From: Gammaproteobacteria bacterium
GTDB lineage: Bacteria; Pseudomonadota; Gammaproteobacteria; Poriferisulfidales; Oxydemutatoraceae
NCBI GenBank assembly: GCA_028817225.1
Contig: JAPPQC010000045.1
Location: 1 to 64,000, forward strand
Length of the DNA stretch: 64,000 nucleotides
Reading direction: 5' to 3'
The position numbers and the translations under genes were made by a program. Positions within the stretch are counted from its first letter, which is position 1; each line of letters opens with the position of its first letter. Of the stretch, positions 9,901 to 17,056 are shown in pieces. Under the pieces are notes generated by a model, which was not told the origin of the DNA, searched no databases, and saw only the letters and a program-made list of their open reading frames with translations.

Positions 9901-10396
9901 AATCGGCGGCGTGGATTACGCCGATGTGACATCGGACAGCCGCACCGGCGGCGCGGCGGGCGTGATTATTCCGCTGCCGCGCGACCTGTATGACAGCGGC
10001 GCGAGCCTGGTGAAATACCCGTCGGATGTGGCGTTCAGCGTGGAAGGCGACAACGACTACGGCTTTGCGCAACTGCAAGAGGACGGCGCGTGCCCGGACG
10101 ACACGATGACGGCGGGCAGCCCGTACCGCGAAGGCGAGACGCTGCGGCGCGCCAAGCGCGGCGGTGACGCCTGCCTGGTGGTGTATATCGTGGACGGCGG
10201 CCCGAACGACGAGGACGGCGCGGCCAACGGCATCATCAAGGACCCGCTCGGCGTTCGCGCCGGCAATGCCGCCGCCGGCAGCGGCAGCCGCAGCCACAGC
10301 GGCGCCTTCGGCCCGGTTGCGCTGGCGGCGTTGTCCGCGCTGCTGCTGCTGCTGGCGCTGAAATCGCCGCGCCGCGCGCGCCGCCGCACCGCATAG
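3953..10396 (+). CDS. Giant secreted Calx-beta repeat surface protein
   Basis: A 2147-residue protein with a long Sec signal peptide (basic start, hydrophobic core around residues 23-35, cleavage near 40). Residues roughly 160-1340 form about nine Calx-beta-like repeats, recognised by recurring EGxxxxFTVxL strands, GDYT turns, EDxxxExxET loops and IxDND ends, a fold that binds calcium and mediates adhesion. A non-repeat region follows with two thrombospondin-type-3-like Asp-rich loops, DADGDGIPDAVE near residue 1490 and DEDNDGIIDAIDAF near 1897. The C-terminus (about 2110-2147) is an SGAFGP turn, a hydrophobic helix and an Arg-rich end, a probable membrane anchor or sorting tail. A large adhesin or surface-layer role is inferred. 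The same tail closes the gene cut at position 1. Confidence 0.85.
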   Translation: MMTVHAQHARKKRRATAAPLFLRAAMVVALLAAPAFHSQVFGQTAAAVSGGGDQRVDENSAVTLNGIVSGGGVLTYEWAQVASDDAGAALVVGGFELTGSTGTPAANGAAMVTFNVSTATDRRGNGVRDLASDRYFFRLTGRSTTSGETTVATDTVAVTVYPPRALYVTGGYPSIDAREGDTFSVVLYRRDGVHPAAGIRLPFGAGAGPSRGPDCLAPKEGGSAPQDFRFAGGHSQLDGVIQPEDDSITRNYEVVDDNIPENTECLGFGFALHNNADRSSCCANNWIVENEEGFIQNARINDNDTITVGWQETAVTVGEGAGTVTLTAVITDPAAGGAIERDNFMLQYDTADGSAASPGDYTAVVSGMVELGADRRSVAVTVPIIDDSVMREFGETFTVRISTASVTPMLTAIGSATVTVTIDDNDFPTPVVGVTPNRANFSEGDTDAEFTITLTGGAFNSAVAVHFQVTGTAITTGDYDITLPAGIGAMNSMGTLTLMTHSTDTEANPVSDTIRLTITDDDNTVREDAETLEIAVWTDGSEVSRTSVTIAADPVADRFLSFGAATADGAEGAEMVIPVELTGLAPSGSVRVAITAAAGAGANPAETGDYTLLTPTLTFNATGTQNVRLRIEQDNVNESTETVLVSLGAIEADGGGGGTVSRSPDSVTVSIARNDAITYSIAATPDPAVEDGEVRFTLSLSAPSEGDVSVALGASGGGMLNGRPSLVSAEFSGVPASVTVPAGASSTEFRVSLVDDSLVEAEESLGLLPGDITRTAQAGMVSAAGGAPIIRITDNDDAYYTIAAAENTAVEGGDARFTVNLVRQSDGGVVTAPGAVVVPWTAQVGAQGNTGDANTQAMPDLTGGTGAAGAALSGEVTIAAGQSTATITLSINSDSLEETAETLTVTLGASPTLTAETGVVARSPDDNAAQVTIPENTAASRVLSVARASGAMRSEPLYEQDASRDDTGADLYELTMSIPGGGTSSEAVMVEWRVVTGAATANANPAEPAEDFNVVSGTATFAAGAADGATATVELQLAEDTLNEGAERFSIEWELNPANPDVALPQRTNGTIARSTSDTIALSLRTRIPANTACTVESSGGCASLTIGGPAGILVTDDITLSVTFDTTGGVGGDNSWSVVNPSDTVGMAEQTDGMVTVTSFGDVYNSAGQTLQFQVGPVADMFNESTQTIVVRFTGGESAGDVSVDGIGDISFIHVDDDATTVSVGDAPAANEGENAMFPVEFTGGIPTRDVEIDWEVVHGTTVDADFVSLTGTERIRIAFPTGLADAVTTGIVRVAIARDDDDEEDTFTLRLTGARGAGGSISVAAATSGTAVINRLDLAAPRFADPDEQPGWTGGQQVLWVKMNENIKVLASPSGATASTDAASLTTLNAGDFTVTENCCAPAMSAAAGIAVSAVAAFPDATNPALRLTLARAITGGAANVMVDYAHSGGNAIYDTALERGLSGPGGRNMTTGTSVLLPGLNEHLTADADGDGIPDAVEARISGDAGNPFVAVTDAQQPVLDIRRTASRNPVAYSGIRAHGVRAHLGVSTVGVSTTRTAAQTITAYYSSDTFGYDGAYACASGQFPVNYAAPLADGGCAAVDWGDIRPGVNHTIAWLARSADGVWAVRTNTDSNLPEMVIQRIPELNMDAQSRYTTGMVVVSASFDSTPNEPLTLALSRTEQIETGTRVTMFTATWNSGEDLTLMVTDTSAVSAVWEIAGLTAGVAGGGASLLYVPAADAVNFPSVSRHSLGLVPRTQVTRINAPVPPILGRSWLVFSNNPGETTHVLRETNVQSLYVVVENLDDIGAGVSVAVTHDGALSSAAAAGTQRFLDSLNAYEIILTVGGNLLPTTNTAVIQVAVTGGFGGVTTATYRFPITAPTAPLAATAARGNDEDNDGIIDAIDAFDDSDHLPVVVDETAGASAWHHIRPALPLHDLRLGEMTFRRLAMATANDQVDDYAEYSASETPPSTSNLAVVYDFEIGGVDYADVTSDSRTGGAAGVIIPLPRDLYDSGASLVKYPSDVAFSVEGDNDYGFAQLQEDGACPDDTMTAGSPYREGETLRRAKRGGDACLVVYIVDGGPNDEDGAANGIIKDPLGVRAGNAAAGSGSRSHSGAFGPVALAALSALLLLLALKSPRRARRRTA

Positions 10397-10409
10397 AGCC
10401 GCCGCCCCG

Positions 10410-10916
10410 TCAGGGCTTCGGCGACAGCGTTTCCACCCGCAGCGGGTCGGGGCCGCGCAGTTTGATCTGGCGGCCAGGTTCGGGCGTGACGGCGGCGCCG
10501 CAGACATCGGCGCAGACCGGCATTTCGCGGCCACCGCGGTCTATCAGCACCGCGAGCACGACGGCGGCGGCGCGGCCATAGTCAAACAGTTCGTTCAGCG
10601 CGGCGCAGACGGTGCGCCCGGTGTGCAGCACATCGTCCACGAGAATGACATGCCGGTCGGTCAGGTCGGTGTGAATCGCCGACGGCCTGACCCGCGGATA
10701 CAGCCCGATGCGGCTGAAATCGTCGCGGTAGAAGTTGATGTCGAGCGTGCTGAGCCGCTCGCGCGCGCCGAGCAGGCGGTGCAGGCGTTCGGCGACCCAG
10801 ACGCCGCCGGTGTGCACGCCGGCGATGACCGGGTCGTCCAGGCCGCGCTCGGCTATCAGCGCCCGCAAATCGCGCGCCATTTGTTCTATCAACGCTTCCG
10901 GTTGTATGTCGTTCAT
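10410..10916 (-). CDS. pyrR: PyrR-type uracil phosphoribosyltransferase / pyr regulator
   Basis: The 168-residue protein belongs to the phosphoribosyltransferase fold. The PRPP-binding motif VILVDDVLHTGRTVCAAL lies near residue 90 and the VAGVHTGG-like loop (IAGVHTGGVWVAERL) near residue 31. In Pseudomonas-type bacteria pyrR lies next to pyrB-pyrC'; here the Calx-beta gene separates them and the two groups converge. RNA-binding attenuation activity is known for the family in Bacillus, but no PyrR-binding leader was recognised here, so UPRTase activity is the safer reading. It is last in the minus-strand group gshB-ruvX-pyrR and ends 13 bp from the stop of the giant gene. Confidence 0.9.
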   Translation of the reverse strand: MNDIQPEALIEQMARDLRALIAERGLDDPVIAGVHTGGVWVAERLHRLLGARERLSTLDINFYRDDFSRIGLYPRVRPSAIHTDLTDRHVILVDDVLHTGRTVCAALNELFDYGRAAAVVLAVLIDRGGREMPVCADVCGAAVTPEPGRQIKLRGPDPLRVETLSPKP

Positions 10917-10992
10917 CGGTTGTTGTCCTCATGCACACCGGCGGCGGCGCTGCCGTTGCCGGGGTTGTCTGCGTTCATCACGGTTGTCTTCC

Positions 10993-11436
10993 TTATAATA
11001 CGCCGTCCGCCGGCTCCATCCGCGACAGCCACCCCTCCAATATCAGCGCGGCGGCGGTTTTGTCAATCTCTTCCTTGCGGATTCGGGCGCCGCCGGCGCT
11101 GCGGCGCTGTTTCAGCAGGCGGTAGGCGTCGTTTGATGTCCACGCCTCGTCCGCCGTCTCCACCGGCCCGTTGAAACGGCGGCGCAGGCCCGACACAAAG
11201 CGGTTCAGCGCGTGCAGCAGTTCCGGCGGCGAGGTGTCGCCCGGTTTGCCGACGACGACGCGGCACGGCAGCCAGGTTTGCAGCAGCGCCTCAATGCGGC
11301 GCCATTCGGGGCTGCCCTTCCTGCACGCCAGCGTCGTCAGCGGCTGCACGATGCGCGTGTGCACATCACCGACGGCGACGCCGATGCGCGCAAGCCCGTA
11401 GTCAAAGCCCAGCACCTTGTCGCTGTCACTTGCCAT
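10993..11436 (-). CDS. ruvX: Putative Holliday junction resolvase / pre-16S rRNA nuclease YqgF
   Basis: The 147-residue protein has the RNase H-like YqgF signature: GFDYGLARIGVAVGD near the N-terminus, VVVGKP in the middle (residues 60-65), DEAWTSNDA near residue 95 and a C-terminal KEEIDKTAAALILE with the last acidic residue. Family members process the 5' end of 16S rRNA. ATG 11436 is chosen because the conserved domain starts right after it; a start 14 codons upstream would add a non-conserved Arg-rich leader. It overlaps gshB by 11 nt. The AlgH/YqgE gene that often sits between gshB and ruvX is missing. Confidence 0.9.
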   Translation of the reverse strand: MASDSDKVLGFDYGLARIGVAVGDVHTRIVQPLTTLACRKGSPEWRRIEALLQTWLPCRVVVGKPGDTSPPELLHALNRFVSGLRRRFNGPVETADEAWTSNDAYRLLKQRRSAGGARIRKEEIDKTAAALILEGWLSRMEPADGVL

Positions 11437-12427
11437 GGTTCTTTCTTGCCGCCTCCACCTTGCCCTCAATCGCTTCAATCACCTGCCCGGTGATGTCCAG
11501 GCCGGTGGCGCGTTCCAGTTCGCGCGCGCAGGTCGGGCTGGTTACATTGATTTCGGTCAGGCGCCCGCCGATGACATCCAGGCCGACGAACAGCAGTTGC
11601 AGTTCGTTCAGGCGCGGCGCGATGCGTTCGCACAGCCGCACATCGCCCGGCTCCAGTTCCGCCACCTCGGCGCTGCCGCCGGCGGCGATGTTGGCGCGCA
11701 GTTCGCCCGCCGCCGGCACGCGCCGGATCGTCTTCGGCACCGGGCGCCCGCCGATGACGAGGATGCGCTTGTCGCCGTCGCGGTACTGCGGTATCAGCGC
11801 TTGCAGCATCACCGTGCGCGTGGAGTCGCGCGTCATCGTCTCCAGCAGCGTCGAGGCGTTGACATCGTCGCTGCGAACGCGAAACACCGACGCGCCGCCC
11901 ATGTTGTCGAGCGGCTTGACGACGGTGTCGCGGTGGCGCTCGACAAACGCGGCGAGGCGGCGCGCGTCGCGACTCACCAGCGTTTCCGGGAAGGCGCCGG
12001 GAAACTCCTGCGCGAGGATTTTCTCGTTGACGGTGCAGATGCCGCGCGGGCGGTTGACGACGACGACGCCGGCGCGCGCCGCGTGCTCGAGTATCTGGCA
12101 GGTGTAGAAGTATTCCATGTCAAGCGGCGGGTCTTTTCGCATCAGCACCGCGTCGAGCGACGCCAGTTCCATGTCGCGCGCGGCGCCGGTGAATTCGTGC
12201 CAGCGTTCGTTGTCGAGCGACACGCGCACTTCGCGCGCGCGCGCGCAGGCGTTGCCGTTGTGCAGAAACAGGCCGCGCTGCTCAACATAAAACAGCCGCC
12301 AGTTGCGCCGCTGCGCCGCCTCCATCAGCCCCAATGTGGTGTCCTTGGCGGGGTGGATGCCGCCGATGTCGTCCATGACGACGCCGAGCGCGCGCGCGCC
12401 GCCTGTGTTGTCCGTCATGCCGTTCAA
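11426..12427 (-). CDS. gshB: Glutathione synthetase
   Basis: GshB joins gamma-glutamylcysteine and glycine using ATP. The 333-residue ATP-grasp protein contains the N-terminal VMDDIGGIHPAKDTT segment, MRKDPPLDMEYFY, VKPLDNMGG, RDGDKRILVI and the metal-binding EINVTSPT, all typical of proteobacterial GshB. Either ATG 12427 or ATG 12418 could be the start. It is first in the operon gshB-ruvX-pyrR and is divergent from lepA, separated by about 90 bp that hold the lepA promoter. Confidence 0.93.
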   Translation of the reverse strand: MNGMTDNTGGARALGVVMDDIGGIHPAKDTTLGLMEAAQRRNWRLFYVEQRGLFLHNGNACARAREVRVSLDNERWHEFTGAARDMELASLDAVLMRKDPPLDMEYFYTCQILEHAARAGVVVVNRPRGICTVNEKILAQEFPGAFPETLVSRDARRLAAFVERHRDTVVKPLDNMGGASVFRVRSDDVNASTLLETMTRDSTRTVMLQALIPQYRDGDKRILVIGGRPVPKTIRRVPAAGELRANIAAGGSAEVAELEPGDVRLCERIAPRLNELQLLFVGLDVIGGRLTEINVTSPTCARELERATGLDITGQVIEAIEGKVEAARKNHGK

Positions 12428-12473
12428 TCCCGCCGTTGTGTGCCGCCTTTTGTGCCGTTCTGCGGGCCGGAGG

Positions 12474-12502
12474 TTACACCGGGCCGCCTGTGCGATTATA
12501 AT
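12474..12502 (+). promoter_or_regulatory. Sigma70-type promoter for lepA
   Basis: TTACAC at 12474-12479 and TATAAT at 12497-12502 are 17 bp apart, an optimal spacing. Transcription should begin near 12509, leaving only about 5 nt before the lepA ATG at 12514 and no room for a Shine-Dalgarno site. Confidence 0.75.
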
Positions 12503-12513
12503 CGTCTTTTGAC

Positions 12514-14304
12514 ATGAACCACATCCGCAATTTTTCCATCATCGCGCACATTGACCACGGCAAATCCACCCTCGCCGACCGCTTCATCCAGTTGTGCGGC
12601 AGTCTCAGCGAGCGCAAAATGGAGCACCAGGTGCTTGACTCAATGGACATCGAGCGCGAACGCGGCATCACCATCAAGGCGCAGGCGGTGTCGCTGCACT
12701 ACCGCGCCGGCGACGGCGGCGCCTACCAGTTGAACCTGATTGATACGCCCGGCCATGTGGACTTCGGCTACGAGGTGTCGCGCTCGCTGTCGGCGTGCGA
12801 GGGCGCGCTGCTGGTCGTGGACGCGACGCAGGGCGTTGAGGCGCAGAGCATCGCCAACTGCTACGCCGCCATCGGCCAGGGCCTGGAGGTGCTGCCGGTG
12901 CTGAACAAGATGGACCTGGCGGTGGCCGACGCCGAGCGCGCCGCGCGCGAAATCGGCGACCTCATCGGCCTGGAAGCCGGCGGCGCCAGCCGCGTCAGCG
13001 CCAAGACCGGCGACGGCGTAGCCGAACTGCTGGAACGCATCGTGCGCGAGATTCCGCCGCCGCGCGGCGACCCGGACAAGCCGCTGAAGGCGCTGGTGAT
13101 TGACTCGTGGTTTGACCCGTATCTTGGCGTGGTCGCGCTGGTGCGCGTGATGGACGGGAAACTGGCGCCGCGCCGCCGCATCATGGCGATGGCGAGCGGC
13201 GCCGTGCACCAGGTGGAGGCCGTCGGCGTGTTCACGCCGGAGCGCGTCGAGAAGGCGGCGCTTGAGGCCGGCGAGGTCGGCTTTGTGACCGCCGGCATCA
13301 AGGACACCGGCGCGGCGCGCGTCGGCGACACGCTGACCGACGCCGGCGCGCCGGCGGCGCAGCCGCTGCCCGGCTTTGAGAAGATACAGCCGCGCGTGTT
13401 CGCCGGCCTCTACCCGGCGGACTCCGACGACTACAAGGACTTGCGCGACGCCCTGGATAAACTGGGCCTGAACGACGCCGCGCTGCACTGCGAGCCGGAG
13501 ACTTCGCAGGCGCTCGGCTTCGGTTTCCGCTGCGGTTTTCTCGGCCTGCTGCACATGGAAGTCGTGCAGGAACGCCTGGAGCGCGAATACGGGCGCGACC
13601 TGGTGACGACGGCGCCGACGGTGACCTACCGCGTCCGTCTCACCGACGGCGGCGTCGCCGAGGTGCACAACCCCGACATGCTGCCGCCGCCCAACCGCAT
13701 CGCCCATATTGAAGAGCCGGTCATCGGCGCGACGATACTGGCGCCGAAGGAATACATCGGCGCCGTCATCGGCCTGTGCATGGAAAAGCGCGGCGAGCAG
13801 AAGTCCATCCACTACACCGGCGCGCAGGCGGCGCTGGAATTCCGCCTGCCGCTGAACGAGATAGTCTTTGACTTCTTCGATCGCCTGAAGTCGCTGACGC
13901 GCGGCTATGCGTCGTTTGACTACCAGTTGGCGGGCTTCCGCGAGGCGCCGCTGGTGCGCCTTGACATCCTGATCAACGGCGAGCGCGTGGACGCGCTTTC
14001 AATGATTGTGCACAAGGACAACGCGGCGCCGCTGGGGCGCGCGCTGGTCAACAAGATGCGCGACTTGATACCGCGCCAGATGTTTGACATCGCGATTCAG
14101 GCCGCCGTCGGCTCGCGCATCATCGCGCGCTCGACGACGAAGGCGCTGCGAAAGAATGTGACGGCCAAGTGCTACGGCGGCGATGTGACGCGCAAGCGCA
14201 AACTGCTCGAGAAACAAAAGGCCGGCAAAAAACGCATGAAACGCATCGGCAAGGTCGCGCTGCCGCAAGAGGCTTTTCTGGCGATTCTGAAGGTGGAGAG
14301 GTGA
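12514..14304 (+). CDS. lepA: Elongation factor 4 (back-translocase)
   Basis: LepA is a ribosome-associated translational GTPase. The 596 residues match the family length. The G motifs are [10 protein letters not shown] (G1), the GITIK switch, DTPGHVDF (G3), NKMDL (G4) and a later SAKTG (G5). The C-terminal LepA-specific region is present and rich in Lys/Arg ([20 protein letters not shown]). In many gammaproteobacteria lepA is followed by lepB, rnc and era, but here an MBL-fold protein and folP follow. The promoter lies so close to the ATG that the mRNA is probably leaderless. Confidence 0.97.
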   Translation: MNHIRNFSIIAHIDHGKSTLADRFIQLCGSLSERKMEHQVLDSMDIERERGITIKAQAVSLHYRAGDGGAYQLNLIDTPGHVDFGYEVSRSLSACEGALLVVDATQGVEAQSIANCYAAIGQGLEVLPVLNKMDLAVADAERAAREIGDLIGLEAGGASRVSAKTGDGVAELLERIVREIPPPRGDPDKPLKALVIDSWFDPYLGVVALVRVMDGKLAPRRRIMAMASGAVHQVEAVGVFTPERVEKAALEAGEVGFVTAGIKDTGAARVGDTLTDAGAPAAQPLPGFEKIQPRVFAGLYPADSDDYKDLRDALDKLGLNDAALHCEPETSQALGFGFRCGFLGLLHMEVVQERLEREYGRDLVTTAPTVTYRVRLTDGGVAEVHNPDMLPPPNRIAHIEEPVIGATILAPKEYIGAVIGLCMEKRGEQKSIHYTGAQAALEFRLPLNEIVFDFFDRLKSLTRGYASFDYQLAGFREAPLVRLDILINGERVDALSMIVHKDNAAPLGRALVNKMRDLIPRQMFDIAIQAAVGSRIIARSTTKALRKNVTAKCYGGDVTRKRKLLEKQKAGKKRMKRIGKVALPQEAFLAILKVER

Positions 14305-14357
14305 GTGTGCGGTGTGCAGGGGCTGGCGGTGGCGCCGATGTTGCCGAAGGTGCGGCG

Positions 14358-15392
14358 GTGAGTGCGCGGCGCGTGCGGGCTGTGTCGCGGACGCTATTGG
14401 CGCTGCTGTTGTGCGCGGCGTGCGCGCGCGCCGCCGCCGATGTGATGGTGGTTACGCTGCTCGGCACCGGCACGCCGCGCCCGGAGGTGTCGCGTTTCGG
14501 CCAGGCGGTGCTGGTTGAAGCCGGCAATGACAAACTGCTGTTTGACGCCGGGCGCGGCGTCGCCCAGCGCGTGATGGAACTGGGGCTGGATTTCAGCGAC
14601 CTGCACACGGTGTTCATCACGCACCTGCATTATGACCACATCATCGGCCTGCCCGACCTGCTGCTGTCGGGCTGGATTTACGGGCGCGCGCAGCCGCTGG
14701 AGGTGCGCGGCCCGGCGGGCATCGCCGCGCACCTGCGCCATCTGGAGCAGGCCTACAAGCGCGACATTGAACTGCGCCTGTCGTACACGAAACTGCCGCC
14801 CGCCGGCGCCGCTTTCCGCGCCGCCGAAATCATCGTCGGCGCGGACGGCGGCGAGGGCGGCGGCAAGGGCGACGGCGCGGGCGGTGGCGAGGGCGGTGGC
14901 GAGGGCGACGGCAAGGGCGGTGGCGCGGACGGCGGCGCAGTGTGGCGGCGCGGCGACCTGAAGGTGACGGCGTTCACCGTCAATCACGGCGTCGTGAAGC
15001 CGTCGTTCGGCTACCGCGTGGATTACCGCGGGCGCTCGGTGGTCATCTCCGGCGACACCGGTTATTCGCGGCAACTGGTCGCGCATGCGCGCGGCGCCGA
15101 CCTGCTGGTGCATGAAATCGCCGCCGCCTCCGACGCGCTGCAACGCGCCAACCCGCGGCTTGTGCGCGTGCTGGACTATCACTCAACGCCGGAGGAAGTG
15201 GCGCGCGTCGTGCGCGAAACCAAACCGCGCATGACGGCGCTGGTGCACCCGCTGGTCTTCGGCGTTTCCGAAGACGACATCCTGGCGCGCATCGGCGGCG
15301 AACCGGGCAAAGTCGTCTTCGGCGAAGACCGGATGGCGTTTGATATCGGCGACCGCCTGCGCGTGTACGCGCGCCCCGGAGCGTCGCCATGA
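14358..15392 (+). CDS. Secreted metallo-beta-lactamase-fold hydrolase
   Basis: The protein has an N-terminal signal (basic Arg-rich start, LLALLLCAAC core, Ala-rich end) starting from GTG 14358; GTG 14301, overlapping the lepA stop, is also in frame. The mature part begins with an RNase Z/arylsulfatase-like MBL domain: TLLGTGTPRPEVSRFGQAVL, metal-binding THLHYDHIIGLPDLL, NHGV, SGDTGYS and DYHST. These fit RNase Z-like MBL hydrolases, but export suggests a periplasmic small-molecule or ester substrate. A Gly/Asp/Glu low-complexity run of about 33 residues (nt 14839-14940) interrupts the domain before the VWRRGDLKVTAF strand. The substrate is unknown. It overlaps folP by 4 nt. Confidence 0.8.
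   Translation: MSARRVRAVSRTLLALLLCAACARAAADVMVVTLLGTGTPRPEVSRFGQAVLVEAGNDKLLFDAGRGVAQRVMELGLDFSDLHTVFITHLHYDHIIGLPDLLLSGWIYGRAQPLEVRGPAGIAAHLRHLEQAYKRDIELRLSYTKLPPAGAAFRAAEIIVGADGGEGGGKGDGAGGGEGGGEGDGKGGGADGGAVWRRGDLKVTAFTVNHGVVKPSFGYRVDYRGRSVVISGDTGYSRQLVAHARGADLLVHEIAAASDALQRANPRLVRVLDYHSTPEEVARVVRETKPRMTALVHPLVFGVSEDDILARIGGEPGKVVFGEDRMAFDIGDRLRVYARPGASP
14839..14940 (+). repeat. Gly/Asp low-complexity insertion in the MBL-fold gene
   Basis: Iterations of GGCGAGGGC, GGCGGCAAGGGC and GACGGC variants encode a run of Gly with interspersed Asp, Glu and Lys. Frame is kept. It looks like an expanded short tandem repeat in a surface loop of the hydrolase. Confidence 0.75.
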
Positions 15393-16216
15393 AGCGCGGC
15401 AATGGCGCGCCGCGGCTGATGGGCATATTGAACCTGACGCCGGACAGTTTCTCGGACGGGGGCCTGTACAACGACACCGGCAAGGCGCGCCGCCGCGCCG
15501 CGCAGATGCTGGAAGAGGGCGCCGACATCATTGACATCGGCGGCGAATCCACGCGCCCCGGCGCCGCGCGCGTTGCCGCCGCCGAGCAGAAGGCGCGGGT
15601 GCTGGACGCCGTCGCCGCGGTTTGCGAACGCAGCCCGCGCCCGCTGGTCAGCATTGACACGACGCTGGCGGAAGTCGCCGAGGCCGCGCTGGATGCCGGC
15701 GCCGGCATGATCAACGATGTGTCGGCGGGGCGCGAAGACCCGGAAATTCTTGAACTGGCGGCGGCGCGGCGCGTGCCGATTTGCCTGATGCACATGCAGA
15801 ACGGCCCGCAGACGATGCAGGATAACCCGCGCTACGATGATGTTGTCGCCGAAGTCGGCGCGTTTCTGGCCGCGCGCGCCGAACACGCAATCGCGCGCGG
15901 CGTCGGGCGCGACAACATTCTGCTGGACCCGGGCATCGGTTTCGGCAAGACGACGGCGCACAACCTTGCGCTGATCAACAACCTGCAAACCTTCACCGGC
16001 CTCGGCTTTCCGGTGCTGCTGGGCGCCAGCCGCAAGCGCTTCATGGGCCAGTTCTGCCGCGCCACCGACGCCGCCGCGCGCGTCGCCGCCGGCGTCGCGG
16101 TCACAGTGCTTGGCGCGCAGGCCGGCATCGCCGTTTTCCGCGTGCACGATGTGTGGCAGCACCGCCAGGCGCTCGACCTGATGAACGCACTGGCAAACCG
16201 GGCCGCGCCGCAATGA
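15389..16216 (+). CDS. folP: Dihydropteroate synthase
   Basis: FolP couples p-aminobenzoate to hydroxymethyldihydropterin pyrophosphate in folate synthesis. The 275-residue TIM-barrel protein carries GILNLTPDSFSDGG near residue 12, DIGGESTRPGA near residue 49, SIDTT near residue 89, MINDVSAG near 108, LMHMQ near 132, DPGIGFGKT near 178 and LLGASRKRF near 209. Its ATG overlaps the stop of the MBL-fold gene and its stop overlaps the next ATG, so the three are likely co-translated. The usual partners ftsH and glmM are not adjacent. Confidence 0.95.
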   Translation: MKRGNGAPRLMGILNLTPDSFSDGGLYNDTGKARRRAAQMLEEGADIIDIGGESTRPGAARVAAAEQKARVLDAVAAVCERSPRPLVSIDTTLAEVAEAALDAGAGMINDVSAGREDPEILELAAARRVPICLMHMQNGPQTMQDNPRYDDVVAEVGAFLAARAEHAIARGVGRDNILLDPGIGFGKTTAHNLALINNLQTFTGLGFPVLLGASRKRFMGQFCRATDAAARVAAGVAVTVLGAQAGIAVFRVHDVWQHRQALDLMNALANRAAPQ

Positions 16217-17055
16217 AAGTGCTGTCGGTTGCCGACCGCTTTGACAGCGTGGCCGAGGAGCGCGTGATTACGATTTCGCGGGTCAAGGACGCCTCGTGCC
16301 TGCACCGCTATTTCAAGAATTATGTGGAACGCCCGAAGGACGAGGCGGCGTTTGTCAGCATTGAGACCGCCGTCGGCAGTTTCTTTCATTCGTGCGCCGA
16401 GGACTGGCTGAAGGAAATCGCCGCGCGCGGCGGCGTCATCGGCGACGACGACCGGATGGATGTCGCCGGCCTGCTTCGCAAGTTCCGGTTGTCGTTCCAG
16501 TGGCAGGGGCGGCTGCGCGAGCCGTACCGGATTGTGCGCCGCGGCGCCGTGTTTGACGACTTTGTCACGCGCCTCGAGCGCATCGCCGCCAACTTCAACG
16601 AGTTTGTGTCGCAGCGTCTCGCCGGCAGCGAGGTGGCGGCGGTGGAGGGCGCGCTGCAAATCAGCACCGACGAGATGCTGATACGCGGGCGCTACGACCT
16701 GGTGTCGCGCGACGCCGGCGGGCGGCTGATGCTGTGGGACTGGAAGAGCGGGCGCATGCCGAAACCCGAATACCACGACGACTTCCTGAACCAGAAGGTG
16801 CAACTGGGCATTTACGCAATCTGGATGCGTTACCGCTACGACACGCCCGATGTGGAAGGCGCCGCGGTTTTCCTGCGCGACCGCCCGCAATGCCTGTCGG
16901 AAACCTTCACGCCCGACATTGAACGCATGGTGCTCGATTACCTCGCCGACAACCGCCGCCGCCTGAACCGCCTGAACCAATGGCCCCCGTCCCCCGGCCC
17001 GCTGTGCGACTGGTGCGGCTGGAAACCAATGTGCCCGGCCTTTAAAGGCGATTGA
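16213..17055 (+). CDS. Cas4/AddB-like PD-(D/E)XK nuclease with predicted Fe-S cluster
   Basis: The 280-residue protein has the RecB-family PD-(D/E)XK core: GRYDLV with Asp162, LWDWKSG with Asp176 and Lys178, then a conserved Gln/Tyr helix (QKVQLGIYAIWM). Four cysteines are placed as in AddB and Cas4: Cys29 near the N-terminus and Cys265, Cys268 and Cys274 at the C-terminus (CDWCGWKPMC). In those proteins this pattern holds a [4Fe-4S] cluster. No cas gene or helicase partner lies nearby. ATG 16213 overlaps the folP stop by 4 nt. A DNA repair or recombination exonuclease role is inferred, with the partner unknown. Confidence 0.8.
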   Translation: MKVLSVADRFDSVAEERVITISRVKDASCLHRYFKNYVERPKDEAAFVSIETAVGSFFHSCAEDWLKEIAARGGVIGDDDRMDVAGLLRKFRLSFQWQGRLREPYRIVRRGAVFDDFVTRLERIAANFNEFVSQRLAGSEVAAVEGALQISTDEMLIRGRYDLVSRDAGGRLMLWDWKSGRMPKPEYHDDFLNQKVQLGIYAIWMRYRYDTPDVEGAAVFLRDRPQCLSETFTPDIERMVLDYLADNRRRLNRLNQWPPSPGPLCDWCGWKPMCPAFKGD

Positions 17056-17056
17056 T

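Noticed and set aside
10993-11000. TATAAT-like sequence facing right
   Set aside because: It coincides with the stop codon region of ruvX and has no downstream gene on that strand until lepA, which has its own promoter.
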